Positions 1 to 10,154 are shown, counted from the first letter of the stretch. The stretch: 64,000 nt of DNA from CBEUVQ01 sp965546615 (GCA_965546615.1 CBEUVQ010000009.1:17385-81384); one strand, 5' to 3'. A program made the numbers and translations. Notes: generated from the sequence alone by a model not told the origin.

Positions 1-683
1 AAAGTTTTAACTTCATCAACCAAACCTTGTTTAATCATTTTGTCTACCCGTTGATCAATGCGGTGATAGAGTTTATCCCGCTGCATTCGCAGCCCAAATA
101 ATGCCAGGTGATATCTGGCATTTTGATAATTTGCCCTCTGCATATCGGAAATACGCTTTCCGGTAAGTTGATAAACCTCTAACGCTCTGATTACCCTGCG
201 CACGTTGTTGGGATGAATTTTTTTTGCTGCTAAAGGGTCCACTTTGGCCAGTTGATCGTGCAGCCATTGCTTGCCGTTTTGCTGTGCCTGCTTTAAAAGC
301 ATTTCCCGCAGTTCGCTGTTTTCGCCCGGTGCATCAAAATGGTACTCATCCACAACCGCCCGCACATATAAGCCGGTGCCGCCAACTAAAATCGGCAGCT
401 TATCCTTATCGTGTATTTGGGCAATTACTTGCCCTGCTTCATCTTGGTAACGGGCAACACTGTATTCTTCATCAGGGGCAACCACATCAATCATATGATG
501 AGGTACGCCTTGCATTTCTTCTTCTGTTGGTTTGGCGGTGCCAATGTCCATCCCTTGATACACCAGCATTGAATCAGCGGAAACAACTTCTCCGTCCAGT
601 TTTAATGCCAGTTGAACACCCACATCGGTTTTACCGGACGCAGTTGGTCCAACGACAGCAATAAGCGGTTTTTTTTGCGACAA
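1..683 (-). CDS. miaA: tRNA dimethylallyltransferase MiaA (3' end cut by window edge)
   Basis: Transfers a dimethylallyl group from DMAPP to N6 of A37 in tRNAs that read UNN codons; MiaB in this window then methylthiolates the product. The N-terminus reads MSQKKPLIAVVGPTASGKT, so the P-loop GPTASGKT is visible, followed by SADSMLVYQGMDIGTAKPT, the substrate-binding region. About 227 codons are present and the C-terminus runs off the left edge. The start is TTG at 683, preceded by a GGGGGTGA ribosome site, and lies directly after the stop of the upstream methyltransferase, so translation is probably coupled. The order mutS, mutL, methyltransferase, miaA on one strand is a common Firmicute arrangement. 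Confidence 0.93.
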   Translation of the reverse strand, partial: MSQKKPLIAVVGPTASGKTDVGVQLALKLDGEVVSADSMLVYQGMDIGTAKPTEEEMQGVPHHMIDVVAPDEEYSVARYQDEAGQVIAQIHDKDKLPILVGGTGLYVRAVVDEYHFDAPGENSELREMLLKQAQQNGKQWLHDQLAKVDPLAAKKIHPNNVRRVIRALEVYQLTGKRISDMQRANYQNARYHLALFGLRMQRDKLYHRIDQRVDKMIKQGLVDEVKT

Positions 684-685
684 AC

Positions 686-1486
686 TTAATCACCCCCTAC
701 CTCAATCACACCATAGGCAACGGGTGAATTCTTATTTTCAATTTCCTTAAAACCCAACCTCAAAAACTCCGCACTGCCGGAAGTTTCTTTCATCACAACC
801 CTTTTTTTAGCTACCCGACAAGCCTCACTAACTGTCAGTGAATCTAGAGGGGCGTATTCAGCCAATTTTCGCAGCGGAGATAACGCAGTGGATTTATACA
901 GCGGCTTTCGAAACATCGGATCAAAATACACTACATCCACACTGTTTGCAGGCAGTTTTTTTAAATAATGACGATGATCGGCATGAATCACCTCAATGTT
1001 TTTAAGTGCTTGGGCCAATGATTTGTTGTCTGTTTGGTAATCAGCAATACCTTCACGGACTACATAAGCCATTAAAAGATTTGCCTCTAAGCCCAATACC
1101 GAACCTTTTGGCCCAACGACATAATTAGCGACAATCGCATCCGAACCAAGACCTGCTGTGCAATCCAGCACGCTGTCTCCGGCGGAAAGCTTCATTGCTT
1201 CAATCATTCTATCAGTATTGCCGTTTTTTATCTCTTTGATGCGTAATTTTGCCATTCCCGGATGAAAAAAGAATTCTTCGCCATCAACGTAAACAGACAA
1301 TTTGCTGCGTGCCACCACTAAAATACCGGCACTGCTGTACTCTTTTTCTATATCGGCCAGCGGTTTATACTGCCGATCGACAAACGGCAGTTTTAATTCG
1401 GCAGCAATTTCTTGCGCCCGTTTAACAAGTAAAGCAGATTGATTTAATGAAGTGGTTACGATTTGATTTTGGTTAACATTACTCAT
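686..1486 (-). CDS. RsmJ-like class I SAM-dependent methyltransferase
   Basis: 266 aa Rossmann-fold methyltransferase. The SAM-binding motif is VLDCTAGLGSDAIV (about residues 107-120), the catalytic-type motif VVYFDPMFRKP lies near residue 185, and RVVMKE follows. These match the layout of RsmJ/YhiQ (DATAGLGRDAF, YLDPMFP, RVVVKRP), the 16S rRNA m2G1516 methyltransferase, so an RNA guanine-N2 methylase is the best guess. The N-terminal ~90 residues differ from the E. coli enzyme, so the target is inferred and not shown. It overlaps the mutL stop by 4 nt and abuts miaA, so the three are probably co-transcribed. Confidence 0.75.
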   Translation of the reverse strand: MSNVNQNQIVTTSLNQSALLVKRAQEIAAELKLPFVDRQYKPLADIEKEYSSAGILVVARSKLSVYVDGEEFFFHPGMAKLRIKEIKNGNTDRMIEAMKLSAGDSVLDCTAGLGSDAIVANYVVGPKGSVLGLEANLLMAYVVREGIADYQTDNKSLAQALKNIEVIHADHRHYLKKLPANSVDVVYFDPMFRKPLYKSTALSPLRKLAEYAPLDSLTVSEACRVAKKRVVMKETSGSAEFLRLGFKEIENKNSPVAYGVIEVGGD

Positions 1487-3303
1487 CTTTTAAACCTCTT
1501 AGCAAGTTCTTGGAAAGAAAGCTGAATTATAGTCGGTCTGCCGTGCGGGCAGCTGTATGGATTGTCTAAGCCGGCCATTTGTTCAATTAGAGTACTCATT
1601 TCCTGGAAAGACAATTTTTGTCCGGATTTAATTGCACTGCGGCAGGATAAACCGGCTGCTAAAGCTTCATTAAAACTGTCACTGTCGGTATCCAAAATAT
1701 CAAAGAAAAATTTGGCTTCTTCGCCGGGAGGGAACCCCGCCGGAACACCCCGCAATAAATATGTGTTCTCGCCAAAATGCTCTAATATAAAGCCTAACCT
1801 TCGAAAGGTCAAAATATGTTCAGTTAATTTTTCTGTCTCTTGTTGGTTTAACTCTAACACTACCGGCATCAGCAGCATTTGGCTGTTCTGCTCGCCCTCG
1901 CTCTGCTTACGGTACTTTTCGTAAAGAACCCTTTCATGAGCGGCATGCTGATCGATAATATATAACCCGCCTGCACCTTGAGCTAAAATGTATGTAGGCA
2001 GCAGCTGAGCCAGCGGCAGCAGTTCCGGGAATTGGTTGGGTTGATCTGAATAATCGGTTGATTTTTTGAGCGGCTGTTCCGGTTTATAATCCGCGAGTAT
2101 ATCATTTGTTTTCGGAGATTCAGGCGTCACACGCAGCGGCAGCTCAGCCTGTTTTAAATATAGCTGCTGCTGTTCTCTTAAAACATTGTTTAACTGTTCT
2201 TGTATTGGTTTTTCTAACATTGGTTTTTCCGCTGTCCGGTATTTCAATTCCTCATCCTGCCGGTTATGCGAAGGCGATTTTTCCACCGGTGGCTGCTCAA
2301 TTTGAGGCACCGATAAAGGAGTGCGTACCGCTTTTTGCACTATGCCGGTAATTAGTTTTTTCAGCTCCCGTTCATGGCTAATGCGCACTTCCATTTTGGC
2401 GGGATGCACATTAACATCTACCATCCCCGGTGATATTTCAACGGCCAAAACAGCCAGTGGATGGCGGCTGTAAGGCATCAGCGTATGATAACCGTCCTTT
2501 AATGCGTCAGAAATCAATTTACTCTTAACATAGCGACCGTTGACAAATATTGTTTGATGAGTGCGTGTCGCCCGATTTAATTCCGGCTTACTGACGTATC
2601 CGGTAATGTATATTCCGGGAATTTGCCCTTCTACCGGAATCATCTTTCTTGCTACCTGTATCCCGTTAACCGCTGCAAAAGCATCTAACAATTTTCCGCT
2701 GCCCGGTGTTTCTACCAAAACGCGATTTTGCGACGTCAATTTAATTGCCACATCAGGACGGGACAGCGCCAACCGGGAAACTAATTCACTAATTAAAGCG
2801 GCCTCAGCGGCAGTTCCTTTCAAATGTTTTTTTCGCGCCGGTGTATTATAAAACAGGTCTGAAACGGTAATCTTGGTACCAACCGGACAACCGACCGGTT
2901 CACTGGTGATCAGTGTTCCACCCTCCAGCTCCAGCTTGACACCGACATCAGAATCCGCCGTTCTTGTTAACATAGTAACCTTAGCCACCGAAGCAATGCT
3001 GGGCAGAGCCTCGCCTCGGAACCCAAGCGTTGTAATACTGAACAAATCTTCCATCCGTTTAATTTTACTGGTAGCATGCCTTAAAAAAGCTAATGAAGCA
3101 TCTTCCCGCTCAATGCCGCATCCATTATCACTAACGGAAATTGCAGTTGTGCCTCCGTCTTTGATGTCAATTACAATACGATTTGCCCCGGCATCCAGAG
3201 CGTTTTCCACCAATTCTTTAACAACAGACTGCGGCCGCTCAATTACTTCACCGGCCGCAATTTTATTGGCAGTATCTTGATCTAAAAGTCTGATTTTAGG
3301 CAA
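1483..3303 (-). CDS. mutL: DNA mismatch repair protein MutL (endonuclease type)
   Basis: 606 aa. The N-terminal GHKL ATPase is clear: ENALDAGA, DNGCGIE and GFRGEALPSIASV within the first ~100 residues. A low-complexity, Gln/Pro/Glu-rich linker covers about residues 330-420. The C-terminal dimerisation domain has the zinc-dependent nicking motif DQHAAHERVLYE plus SCRSAIKSG and CPHGRPT, so this is the latent-endonuclease class found in bacteria lacking MutH. It works with MutS (6438-9065) although two genes lie between them. Start ATG at 3303. Confidence 0.97.
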   Translation of the reverse strand: MPKIRLLDQDTANKIAAGEVIERPQSVVKELVENALDAGANRIVIDIKDGGTTAISVSDNGCGIEREDASLAFLRHATSKIKRMEDLFSITTLGFRGEALPSIASVAKVTMLTRTADSDVGVKLELEGGTLITSEPVGCPVGTKITVSDLFYNTPARKKHLKGTAAEAALISELVSRLALSRPDVAIKLTSQNRVLVETPGSGKLLDAFAAVNGIQVARKMIPVEGQIPGIYITGYVSKPELNRATRTHQTIFVNGRYVKSKLISDALKDGYHTLMPYSRHPLAVLAVEISPGMVDVNVHPAKMEVRISHERELKKLITGIVQKAVRTPLSVPQIEQPPVEKSPSHNRQDEELKYRTAEKPMLEKPIQEQLNNVLREQQQLYLKQAELPLRVTPESPKTNDILADYKPEQPLKKSTDYSDQPNQFPELLPLAQLLPTYILAQGAGGLYIIDQHAAHERVLYEKYRKQSEGEQNSQMLLMPVVLELNQQETEKLTEHILTFRRLGFILEHFGENTYLLRGVPAGFPPGEEAKFFFDILDTDSDSFNEALAAGLSCRSAIKSGQKLSFQEMSTLIEQMAGLDNPYSCPHGRPTIIQLSFQELAKRFKR

Positions 3304-3317
3304 CCCAATACCTCCAG

Positions 3318-4673
3318 TTATCCTTCGGTGCGTATTTCCGCCTGATTTTCCCTGTCGAAAGTAATAAAAGTATCTTCTGTTTTATCCTGCAGATAAATAT
3401 ATGAATAGCGGTAATCCTTTTTCGCCTGCTGATAAATGTCCCATGCCTCTTCCAAGCAGCTTTTACAGCACCGATTATGAATGGAAACGGCTAGTACCCG
3501 ACAGCGGCCATTCTTGGGCTGAACGGCGTACGAATCAATTGCAATAAAACCTGGGCAGTCTGTACATACACGTACTTTTTCCAACTGTTTTTCTTCAAAA
3601 TATTCGGTGTCGTAGTAAATGTTTTTTTGCCGTTGGTAAAACCGATTATCTCCACATAGGCTCGTTGGATCGTAATTATTGCGGTTGGACCATGTCTCCT
3701 GCAGGCGGTTAACCATCCTATGAACATAATCAGTTACTTGTGAATTCTCAACAATTTTATCCGGCTGATAATCAGGTTCGGTGACATAGCGGTAATCGCG
3801 TCCGGCCAAAGCTAACAGGATAGCTAAATTAACATACGGCAGAGCGGATTCTATGGCATAACCGCCTTCCAAAACCGCTAAATCCGGTTTTAACTTTTCA
3901 GTAAGTTGAGCGTATCCTTGGGCGGTAATCATCATACTGCCCAACGGGTCTGTATAGTGATTATCTTGACCGGCGGAATTAATGACAAATTCCGGCTGAA
4001 AATCTTTTAAAATCGGCAGAATCAAATGATCTACTACATATAAAAGACTGCTGTCCGTTACCCCGGGCGGAAGCGGAATATTGATAGTTGAACAATAGGC
4101 AGTCGGACCACCTAATTCCTCAGCAAAGCCTGTTCCGGGGTAGATAGTGCGCCCATCTTGATGAAAGGAAATAAACAGCACATCAGGATCGTGATAATAG
4201 ATATCTTGACTGCCGTCGCCGTGGTGAACATCGGTATCAACAATGGCAATACGCTTCAGACCATAGGTGCGGCGCAGGTGCTCAATCACCACCGCCTCAT
4301 TGTTTATCGAACAAAATCCTCGGTTACCATGCACAACCCGCATGGCATGATGACCGGGCGGCCGCACAATGGCAAAACCGTTGCTGATCTCTTTATTCAT
4401 TATGCGATCACTTAATTGAATAGCTCCTCCGGCAGCAATGCGGTGTGCTGCCAATACTTGATCGTCAACGTTCGGCACACAAAAGTGAACGCGCGAAATA
4501 TCATGCGGTGTAGCCACAATTGGCGGATATTCAACAATCTCCGGCAAATCCAGCACACCTTCTTCAAAAATTTGATCTCTTGTGTACAGCAAACGTTCTT
4601 CACGTTCCGGATGCACCGGAGCAATAGACCAATCAAAGGCCGGAAAGAATACCAAACCGGTTTTTTTAATCAA
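3318..4673 (-). CDS. Histone deacetylase/AcuC-family hydrolase with Cys-rich C-terminal tail
   Basis: 451 aa zinc-dependent deacetylase-fold enzyme. The active-site features are visible: RPPGHHA (His108/His109), DTDVHHGDG (zinc ligands Asp148 and His150), SAGQDNHYTDPLG (zinc ligand Asp237) and LEGGYAIES. Family members remove acetyl or other acyl groups from lysines or polyamines; AcuC does this for acetyl-CoA synthetase. After the core, residues ~300-451 add a tail with Cys370, Cys373, Cys391, Cys402, Cys403 and Cys406, resembling a zinc ribbon and absent from AcuC. The start TTG at 4673 is chosen because AGGAGGGAGATTAAT precedes it and it overlaps the hyuA-like stop (TTGA). Substrate unknown. 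Confidence 0.85.
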   Translation of the reverse strand: MIKKTGLVFFPAFDWSIAPVHPEREERLLYTRDQIFEEGVLDLPEIVEYPPIVATPHDISRVHFCVPNVDDQVLAAHRIAAGGAIQLSDRIMNKEISNGFAIVRPPGHHAMRVVHGNRGFCSINNEAVVIEHLRRTYGLKRIAIVDTDVHHGDGSQDIYYHDPDVLFISFHQDGRTIYPGTGFAEELGGPTAYCSTINIPLPPGVTDSSLLYVVDHLILPILKDFQPEFVINSAGQDNHYTDPLGSMMITAQGYAQLTEKLKPDLAVLEGGYAIESALPYVNLAILLALAGRDYRYVTEPDYQPDKIVENSQVTDYVHRMVNRLQETWSNRNNYDPTSLCGDNRFYQRQKNIYYDTEYFEEKQLEKVRVCTDCPGFIAIDSYAVQPKNGRCRVLAVSIHNRCCKSCLEEAWDIYQQAKKDYRYSYIYLQDKTEDTFITFDRENQAEIRTEG

Positions 4674-6352
4674 ATTAATCTCCCTCCTGCCCCTACATGC
4701 CACAGAATCCCGCGCGGGGTTTGCACACAAACATCAAAAATCCGGCCGGTGGTAGTGATATCACGCACAATATTAAATACATCCTGCCTGGTTACTTCAA
4801 TATTATCAACTTGGTCACTGATGTTCATATTTTCCGCTCTTTTAATTAACCATTCTTTGGCTAACTGCAGTGCCTGTTCACTGCCAAACAGTCGGTCGGT
4901 AATTTTGCCTTGATAACCCTCTTCTTCAATACTGTATATTTTTTGCTCAGTATCAGCACGCAGCGAAATCTGTAATGTCGGTTTCGCTACCGCAGCCCCA
5001 ATGGCATTAGCTGATGAAGCATAAGGCGGCAGTATAGGTATACCTCCAAGACGAATGGCGATATGCGGTACAAAACCCGCTGCCCCCCCGCCAACACCAA
5101 CTACGTTTTTAGGGCGCAGGCGGCGTTTTTGCATAACTTCCCAAATGCGATAAGCCGGTTCTTGTTCCCATTCCAAATACATCTTTTCGATTTCATTAAC
5201 CACAGTATCTGCAAAAAGGTTAATTATATCCTGTGCTACTTCTACCGCAGATAAATTTGCCGGTTGAGCCAGCGCTTCCATCGCTTTCCATGCCTTTTGC
5301 TTATCACCTAGGCAGGTTAACCCCAATACATTCAATGCATCGGTAGGGGTAGGTAAAGGGCCGCCTAAACAATAAGGCTGACCAACGCGTTCAGAGTAAA
5401 TAATCAGCTTTTTACCCACCATATCAACAACACTGTCGCCGCCAACCGGAACAGATTTTACTGCCAACGAACGCACTTGTGTTAAATATTCACCAATTCT
5501 AACTCCTTTGGAAGAAAGCAGCGGCTGTCCGGACAAAATTAGCGCCAAGTCGGTGGTGGTGCCGCCGATATCTACCACTAAAGAAGTTTCTCCCGCCGGT
5601 GTCAATGCCTGAGCCCCCAACGTACTGGCTGCCGGTCCGGAAAATATAGTTTCAACCGGAAATTGTTCCGATCTTTCCAACGTCATTGTTCCGCCGTCTG
5701 CTTTGAGGATAAACATCTGGGCATCAATATTTCGCTGCTTCATTGCCTCCCGAACATGCTTCACAAAAGAACGATACTCTTCCTTAGTGGCACACGTTAA
5801 CAGCGTGGTATCAACCCGCCGAGGGAAATTTAACTTGCCGCCGACAACATGCCCCATCTCCACCTGCCAATCAGGGCGGTGTTTTTCAATTATTTTTTTG
5901 ATAGCCAGTTCATGTTTATTATTGCGGGGCGAGAACTTACCCACTACAGCCACTTTGCGGTAACCCTTTTGGTCTAAGTCCTCTATAGCTTTTAAAACCT
6001 CTGCTTCAGATAACGGAACAACTTCTCTTCCCCGATAATCAATTGCTCCGCTTAGAATATGCACATCTGACTCGCGATACTGCTGCATTTTCCTGCCGGG
6101 TCCGGGCATTAACAGTAAAGCTACCGGGTGATGCTTTTTTTCAGCTACCAGATTCGTAATAACTGTAGTGGAAAGGACCACTCGTTTTATGTCCGCAGAT
6201 TTGGCATCTTTCAAAACCAAATCCAGAGCTTCTACCAACGGGCTGAGCATATCGTTAGGTTTATTGTACACTTTGGCAATAGCCCGCACTTTTCCGTCAG
6301 AGATTAGCACCGCGTCGGTGCTGGTGCCTCCGACATCAATACCAATGTACAC
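4670..6352 (-). CDS. Hydantoinase/oxoprolinase family protein (HyuA-like)
   Basis: 560 aa protein of the ATP-dependent hydantoinase A / 5-oxoprolinase alpha family, an actin-like ATPase fold. The N-terminal phosphate-binding motif is YIGIDVGGTSTDAVL, the second is VDIGGTTTDLALI near residue 270, and the adenosine-type motif is VVGVGGGAAGFVPHIA near residue 430. No HyuB-like subunit is adjacent, so which cyclic amide is opened, if any, is unknown. The GTG start at 6352 is preceded by GGAGTGG; longer readings have no ribosome site. Its stop overlaps the deacetylase start, suggesting one transcription and translation unit with that enzyme. Confidence 0.85.
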   Translation of the reverse strand: MYIGIDVGGTSTDAVLISDGKVRAIAKVYNKPNDMLSPLVEALDLVLKDAKSADIKRVVLSTTVITNLVAEKKHHPVALLLMPGPGRKMQQYRESDVHILSGAIDYRGREVVPLSEAEVLKAIEDLDQKGYRKVAVVGKFSPRNNKHELAIKKIIEKHRPDWQVEMGHVVGGKLNFPRRVDTTLLTCATKEEYRSFVKHVREAMKQRNIDAQMFILKADGGTMTLERSEQFPVETIFSGPAASTLGAQALTPAGETSLVVDIGGTTTDLALILSGQPLLSSKGVRIGEYLTQVRSLAVKSVPVGGDSVVDMVGKKLIIYSERVGQPYCLGGPLPTPTDALNVLGLTCLGDKQKAWKAMEALAQPANLSAVEVAQDIINLFADTVVNEIEKMYLEWEQEPAYRIWEVMQKRRLRPKNVVGVGGGAAGFVPHIAIRLGGIPILPPYASSANAIGAAVAKPTLQISLRADTEQKIYSIEEEGYQGKITDRLFGSEQALQLAKEWLIKRAENMNISDQVDNIEVTRQDVFNIVRDITTTGRIFDVCVQTPRGILWHVGAGGRLI

Positions 6353-6437
6353 AGCAACCACTCCGAAAAAAGGAAATTTTAATATATATGCTATCACATC
6401 TTGATTAAACAAGAAATGCGTTCTGGTAATTTTTAGT

Positions 6438-9065
6438 TTAATTTTTATTTAAATTTCTTACTTTAGTTTGCAGTGCAAATAACATGTTTAACGCATCCAG
6501 CGGTGTTGTATTTAACAGATCGTAATTAGCCACCTCTTCCAGCAATTCCCCAGCTTCAGGACTAATTGAAAACAGCTGCATCTGCACGGCATCTTTTTCC
6601 ACAGAATTTGTTTCCCCCCCGGAAACCACTTCCTCTGCTGCCTTACGGTAAATTTCCAAGTCTACTACCAATTGATTGGCCCGATCAATCACGCTTGCAG
6701 GCAGGCCGGCTAATCTTGCGCAGTGCACACCGTAACTTTTACTGGCTTTACCGACAACGGTGCGATGTAAAAAAACAACATCATCACCCTTTTCTTCAAC
6801 TGCTACCGTGAAATTTTTTAAAAATTTCAGGTTGTTTTCTAACTCTGCCAATTCATGATAGTGAGTGGAAAATAACGTGCGGCAGCCGATTGTATCATGC
6901 AGATATTCAATTACCGCCTGAGCAATAGCCATACCTTCTTGGTTGGAAGTACCTCTGCCCAATTCGTCTATAATGACCAAACTTTTTTTTGTTGCCTGCC
7001 GTAACGCCTGATTGCATTCCTGCATTTCAACCATAAAAGTACTGCGCCCTGATGTTAAGTCATCCGATGCCCCTACCCGGGCAAAAATGCGGTCGACAAC
7101 ACCAATCTCCGCTTCAGCGGCAGGCACAAAGCTCCCCATTTGAGCCATAATGGTAATTAACGCCACTTGGCGCTGGTAAGTGCTTTTTCCGCCCATGTTG
7201 GGTCCGGTAATTAATGCCAGGTAATAACTGTCAGTGTCCAGTTCGGTGCTATTGGATACAAATTCATTGTCTTCAAGTGTCAGTTCCACAACCGGATGGC
7301 GCCCTTCATAAATGTTCAGTTTACCGCTGTTATTTACTGTCGGGCGTACATAATTGTTTCTTACTGCTGCTTCTGCCAGCGAAACCAAAACATCAACTTG
7401 TGCCACTGCCGCCGCACTGCGCTGGATGCGGCTGATCTGAGCGGCAGCCGCTTCTCTAATCTCAGTAAAGATCCGATATTCCAGCTCTACCAGTTTATCC
7501 TGTGCACCAAGAATAATATCCTCATATTCTTTTAGTTCCGGGGTAATAAACCGTTCGGCATTGACCAATGTTTGGCGGCGCTGATAATCTTTCGGAACAG
7601 CGGTGAGATTGCTTTTTGTCACTTCAATATAATAACCGAACACTTTATTAAATCTAATTTTTAAAGATTTTATACCGGTGCGCTCGCGTTCTTTTGTTTC
7701 TAATTGTGCCAGCCAGTTTTTCCCGTTAGTGGCTGCTTCACGCAGCTTGTCTACCTCATCGTTATAGCCGTTTTTAATCAGGCCGCCGTCTTTCAAAGCG
7801 AGAGGAGGATCATCACTGATACTGTTTTCCAACAGCTCGGTTAAATCCGCTAAATCATCAATTTTATCAGAAATATTTTTTAACAATATTGATGAAGTAG
7901 TTTTTAAGTGTTTCTTAATGGCAGGCAGTGCTGCCAAAGAGTTTTTAACGGCCAATAAATCTCTTGCATTAGCAGTACCATAAGCTATACGTGCGGAAAG
8001 GCGTTCTAAATCATAAACTTCCTTTAAAAGCGCCCTGATATCTTCTCTTAAAAAAATATTTTCGGCAAGCTCAGCTACCGCATCCAGGCGGGCGTTAATC
8101 CGCTCAACATCTACCAAAGGCTGTTCAATCCAATTTTTCAGCATTCTTCCACCCATTGCGGTGGCGGTATAATCCAGCACCCACAATAAGCTGCCTTTTT
8201 TATCGTTGCTTAATAACGTGCGGCTTAATTCTAAATTGCGTCTGGCGGCGGTATCCAAAACAAGGTATTGAGCAGTAGAGTAATATTTAATTTCTTTAAT
8301 ATGATTTAAATTTCGCTTCTGTGTTTCCAGCAAAAACCGCACCAATAATCCTGCTGCTTGTAAAGCTGATGAATCAGCGTGCAGCCCCGTCTGTTCAATG
8401 CTTTCTTTAGAAAATTGCTGCTCTACACTTTTTAAAACAGCTTGGTCGTCAACAGTGTGCTGATAGTAGTTGATTACTGCCTGACAATGATTTTTTATCC
8501 CTTTGATCAAATCGTGATTATCTTTTAAAGCAGCCGGCAGCAGCACTTCTGCAGGCTGCAGTCGGGTTAGCTCGTTAAGCGTTTCATCAAAAGCTGAGCG
8601 ACCTTGAATTTCTGAAACCATAAACTCACCGGTGCTGACATCGGCTATTGCCAGACCAACTTGATATTTACTGATTATTGCCGACACGATATAGTTATTT
8701 TTCTTATCTTCCAGCATCTGCCCTTCCATAATTGTGCCGGGCGTTATTACTCTGGTGACCTGCCGCTTGACAATTCCTTTTGTGGCTTTAGGATCTTCTA
8801 CTTGATCACAAATTGCCACTTTATAGCCATTGGCCACCATTTTGGCAATATATGTATCAACTGAATGATAAGGCACACCACACATGGGTACCCTTTCTTC
8901 ACCGCCTCCGTCTCTTCCGGTAAGGGTAATCTCTAATACTTTCGATGCCGTTAAAGCATCATCAAAAAACATTTCATAAAAATCCCCTAAGCGAAAAAAC
9001 AAAATACAATCTGGGTATTGTTCTTTAATTTTAAGGTATTGTCGCATCATTGGAGTTCTTGCCAA
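6438..9065 (-). CDS. mutS: DNA mismatch repair protein MutS
   Basis: 875 aa, full length for MutS. The mismatch-recognition motif GDFYEMF carries Phe29 and Glu31. The connector and lever regions follow, then the ABC-type ATPase: Walker A TGPNMGGKST (620-629), Walker B DELGRGTS (700-707) and the dimer-interface STHYHEL. It recognises mispairs and loops and recruits MutL. The start is TTG at 9065 with a GGGAGGGAC ribosome site. The C-terminus keeps an ordinary length, with no insertion or frameshift. Confidence 0.98.
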   Translation of the reverse strand: MARTPMMRQYLKIKEQYPDCILFFRLGDFYEMFFDDALTASKVLEITLTGRDGGGEERVPMCGVPYHSVDTYIAKMVANGYKVAICDQVEDPKATKGIVKRQVTRVITPGTIMEGQMLEDKKNNYIVSAIISKYQVGLAIADVSTGEFMVSEIQGRSAFDETLNELTRLQPAEVLLPAALKDNHDLIKGIKNHCQAVINYYQHTVDDQAVLKSVEQQFSKESIEQTGLHADSSALQAAGLLVRFLLETQKRNLNHIKEIKYYSTAQYLVLDTAARRNLELSRTLLSNDKKGSLLWVLDYTATAMGGRMLKNWIEQPLVDVERINARLDAVAELAENIFLREDIRALLKEVYDLERLSARIAYGTANARDLLAVKNSLAALPAIKKHLKTTSSILLKNISDKIDDLADLTELLENSISDDPPLALKDGGLIKNGYNDEVDKLREAATNGKNWLAQLETKERERTGIKSLKIRFNKVFGYYIEVTKSNLTAVPKDYQRRQTLVNAERFITPELKEYEDIILGAQDKLVELEYRIFTEIREAAAAQISRIQRSAAAVAQVDVLVSLAEAAVRNNYVRPTVNNSGKLNIYEGRHPVVELTLEDNEFVSNSTELDTDSYYLALITGPNMGGKSTYQRQVALITIMAQMGSFVPAAEAEIGVVDRIFARVGASDDLTSGRSTFMVEMQECNQALRQATKKSLVIIDELGRGTSNQEGMAIAQAVIEYLHDTIGCRTLFSTHYHELAELENNLKFLKNFTVAVEEKGDDVVFLHRTVVGKASKSYGVHCARLAGLPASVIDRANQLVVDLEIYRKAAEEVVSGGETNSVEKDAVQMQLFSISPEAGELLEEVANYDLLNTTPLDALNMLFALQTKVRNLNKN

Positions 9066-9149
9066 AATAAGTCCCTCCCGCTAACATTATATCAAAGGAT
9101 AAAAAGCTAAAATCATAAAAAGCCGATTTTTACATAAATATTCTTTTAT

Positions 9150-10154
9150 TTAAACTTTGAACTGCTCTATCTTGGATGATGTCAACCGAGTCTCTTTTGC
9201 CGCCACAGGTTCGCCATATGCACGCAGGTACTCTTTAAACCCACCATCGAAAGCAAAAGTATATTCCACAGCGCCGGCAGGACAAGCATAAAAGCATGTC
9301 AAGCAGGAAATACATTCTGTTGATAATACTCTTTTACCTTCATACATATAATCCAACAGCTTTATGTCCATTGGACAGGCCCGTTCGCAGGCATAACAAC
9401 CGACGCACTTTTCGCGTTTAATGTTGATTTTCATCAAAGAGAACCGAGCGCCGATTTTTTGAAACACAGGAATCGGGCATAAATATTTACAAACCGCTCG
9501 ATTATCCCTCAGAAAAACAGCCAGAAGAAAACCAAGTACGTAATAAACAAGATTGCCAATCAAAAACCAATATAATTCCCTTGATGATCCAACTTCTGGC
9601 TGATTTTCAAGTACAAGCAAAATATAAAGGACTAAACCCAGCGAGCCCAGAAAATGAACATAGCGGAACAAGCCAAGGTAAGGAATACGTCCTTCTTTTG
9701 GCTTCTTCCAAGGAAACAGATCTAATACAGCAATTGTCCAGCAGGCGTAGCCGCACCAACCGCGGCCAAACAGAAAAGTTCCCCCGATTTTGGCAATAAG
9801 GTAATGAATAGTTGCTCCGGTAAATTCCCCCATAAAGATATAAAAGAAGAATCCCTCGATCTGCATATTTTCCTTTCCGATAATCCCCAAAAATAATACC
9901 ATATAAAAACCCACAAGAAATTGCGTTACCAACCTGCCATAATGCCTGAAGTTCTTTGGAAGAACCGCTGTCAAAAATAAACCGACAGCAACAGAAAAAC
10001 CGATATAGGAAAAATTAAATAAATAAAATAAATTATCCAATGTTAACCAGAGTACGACTGCAATGCTCAAAAATATCATCAAAAACACACCGGGCAAAAT
10101 AAAGTGCTTTCCTTTAATTTCCCAACTTAGATTTCCCTTTTTCATAATTTCCAC
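9150..10154 (-). CDS. NapH-like membrane polyferredoxin (4Fe-4S)
   Basis: 334 aa. Five or six hydrophobic segments span residues ~20-215, with CGYACW after the third and CKYLCPIPVF after the last, the paired Cys motifs seen in NapH/NosR/CcoG-type proteins. The C-terminal cytoplasmic domain has two 4Fe-4S motifs, CVGCYACERACP and CISCLTCFYACP. Such proteins pass electrons between the quinone pool or membrane and soluble redox partners. No nitrate, nitrous-oxide or sulfite reductase gene is adjacent, so the partner is unknown. ATG start at 10154 with a GGTGG ribosome site. It stands upstream of mutS but is probably unrelated to it. Confidence 0.8.
   Translation of the reverse strand: MEIMKKGNLSWEIKGKHFILPGVFLMIFLSIAVVLWLTLDNLFYLFNFSYIGFSVAVGLFLTAVLPKNFRHYGRLVTQFLVGFYMVLFLGIIGKENMQIEGFFFYIFMGEFTGATIHYLIAKIGGTFLFGRGWCGYACWTIAVLDLFPWKKPKEGRIPYLGLFRYVHFLGSLGLVLYILLVLENQPEVGSSRELYWFLIGNLVYYVLGFLLAVFLRDNRAVCKYLCPIPVFQKIGARFSLMKINIKREKCVGCYACERACPMDIKLLDYMYEGKRVLSTECISCLTCFYACPAGAVEYTFAFDGGFKEYLRAYGEPVAAKETRLTSSKIEQFKV

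Noticed and set aside
4674..4730. Longer N-terminus of the deacetylase starting at 4730
   Set aside because: It would lie inside the hyuA-like coding end, has no ribosome site, and the family homology begins after the TTG at 4673.
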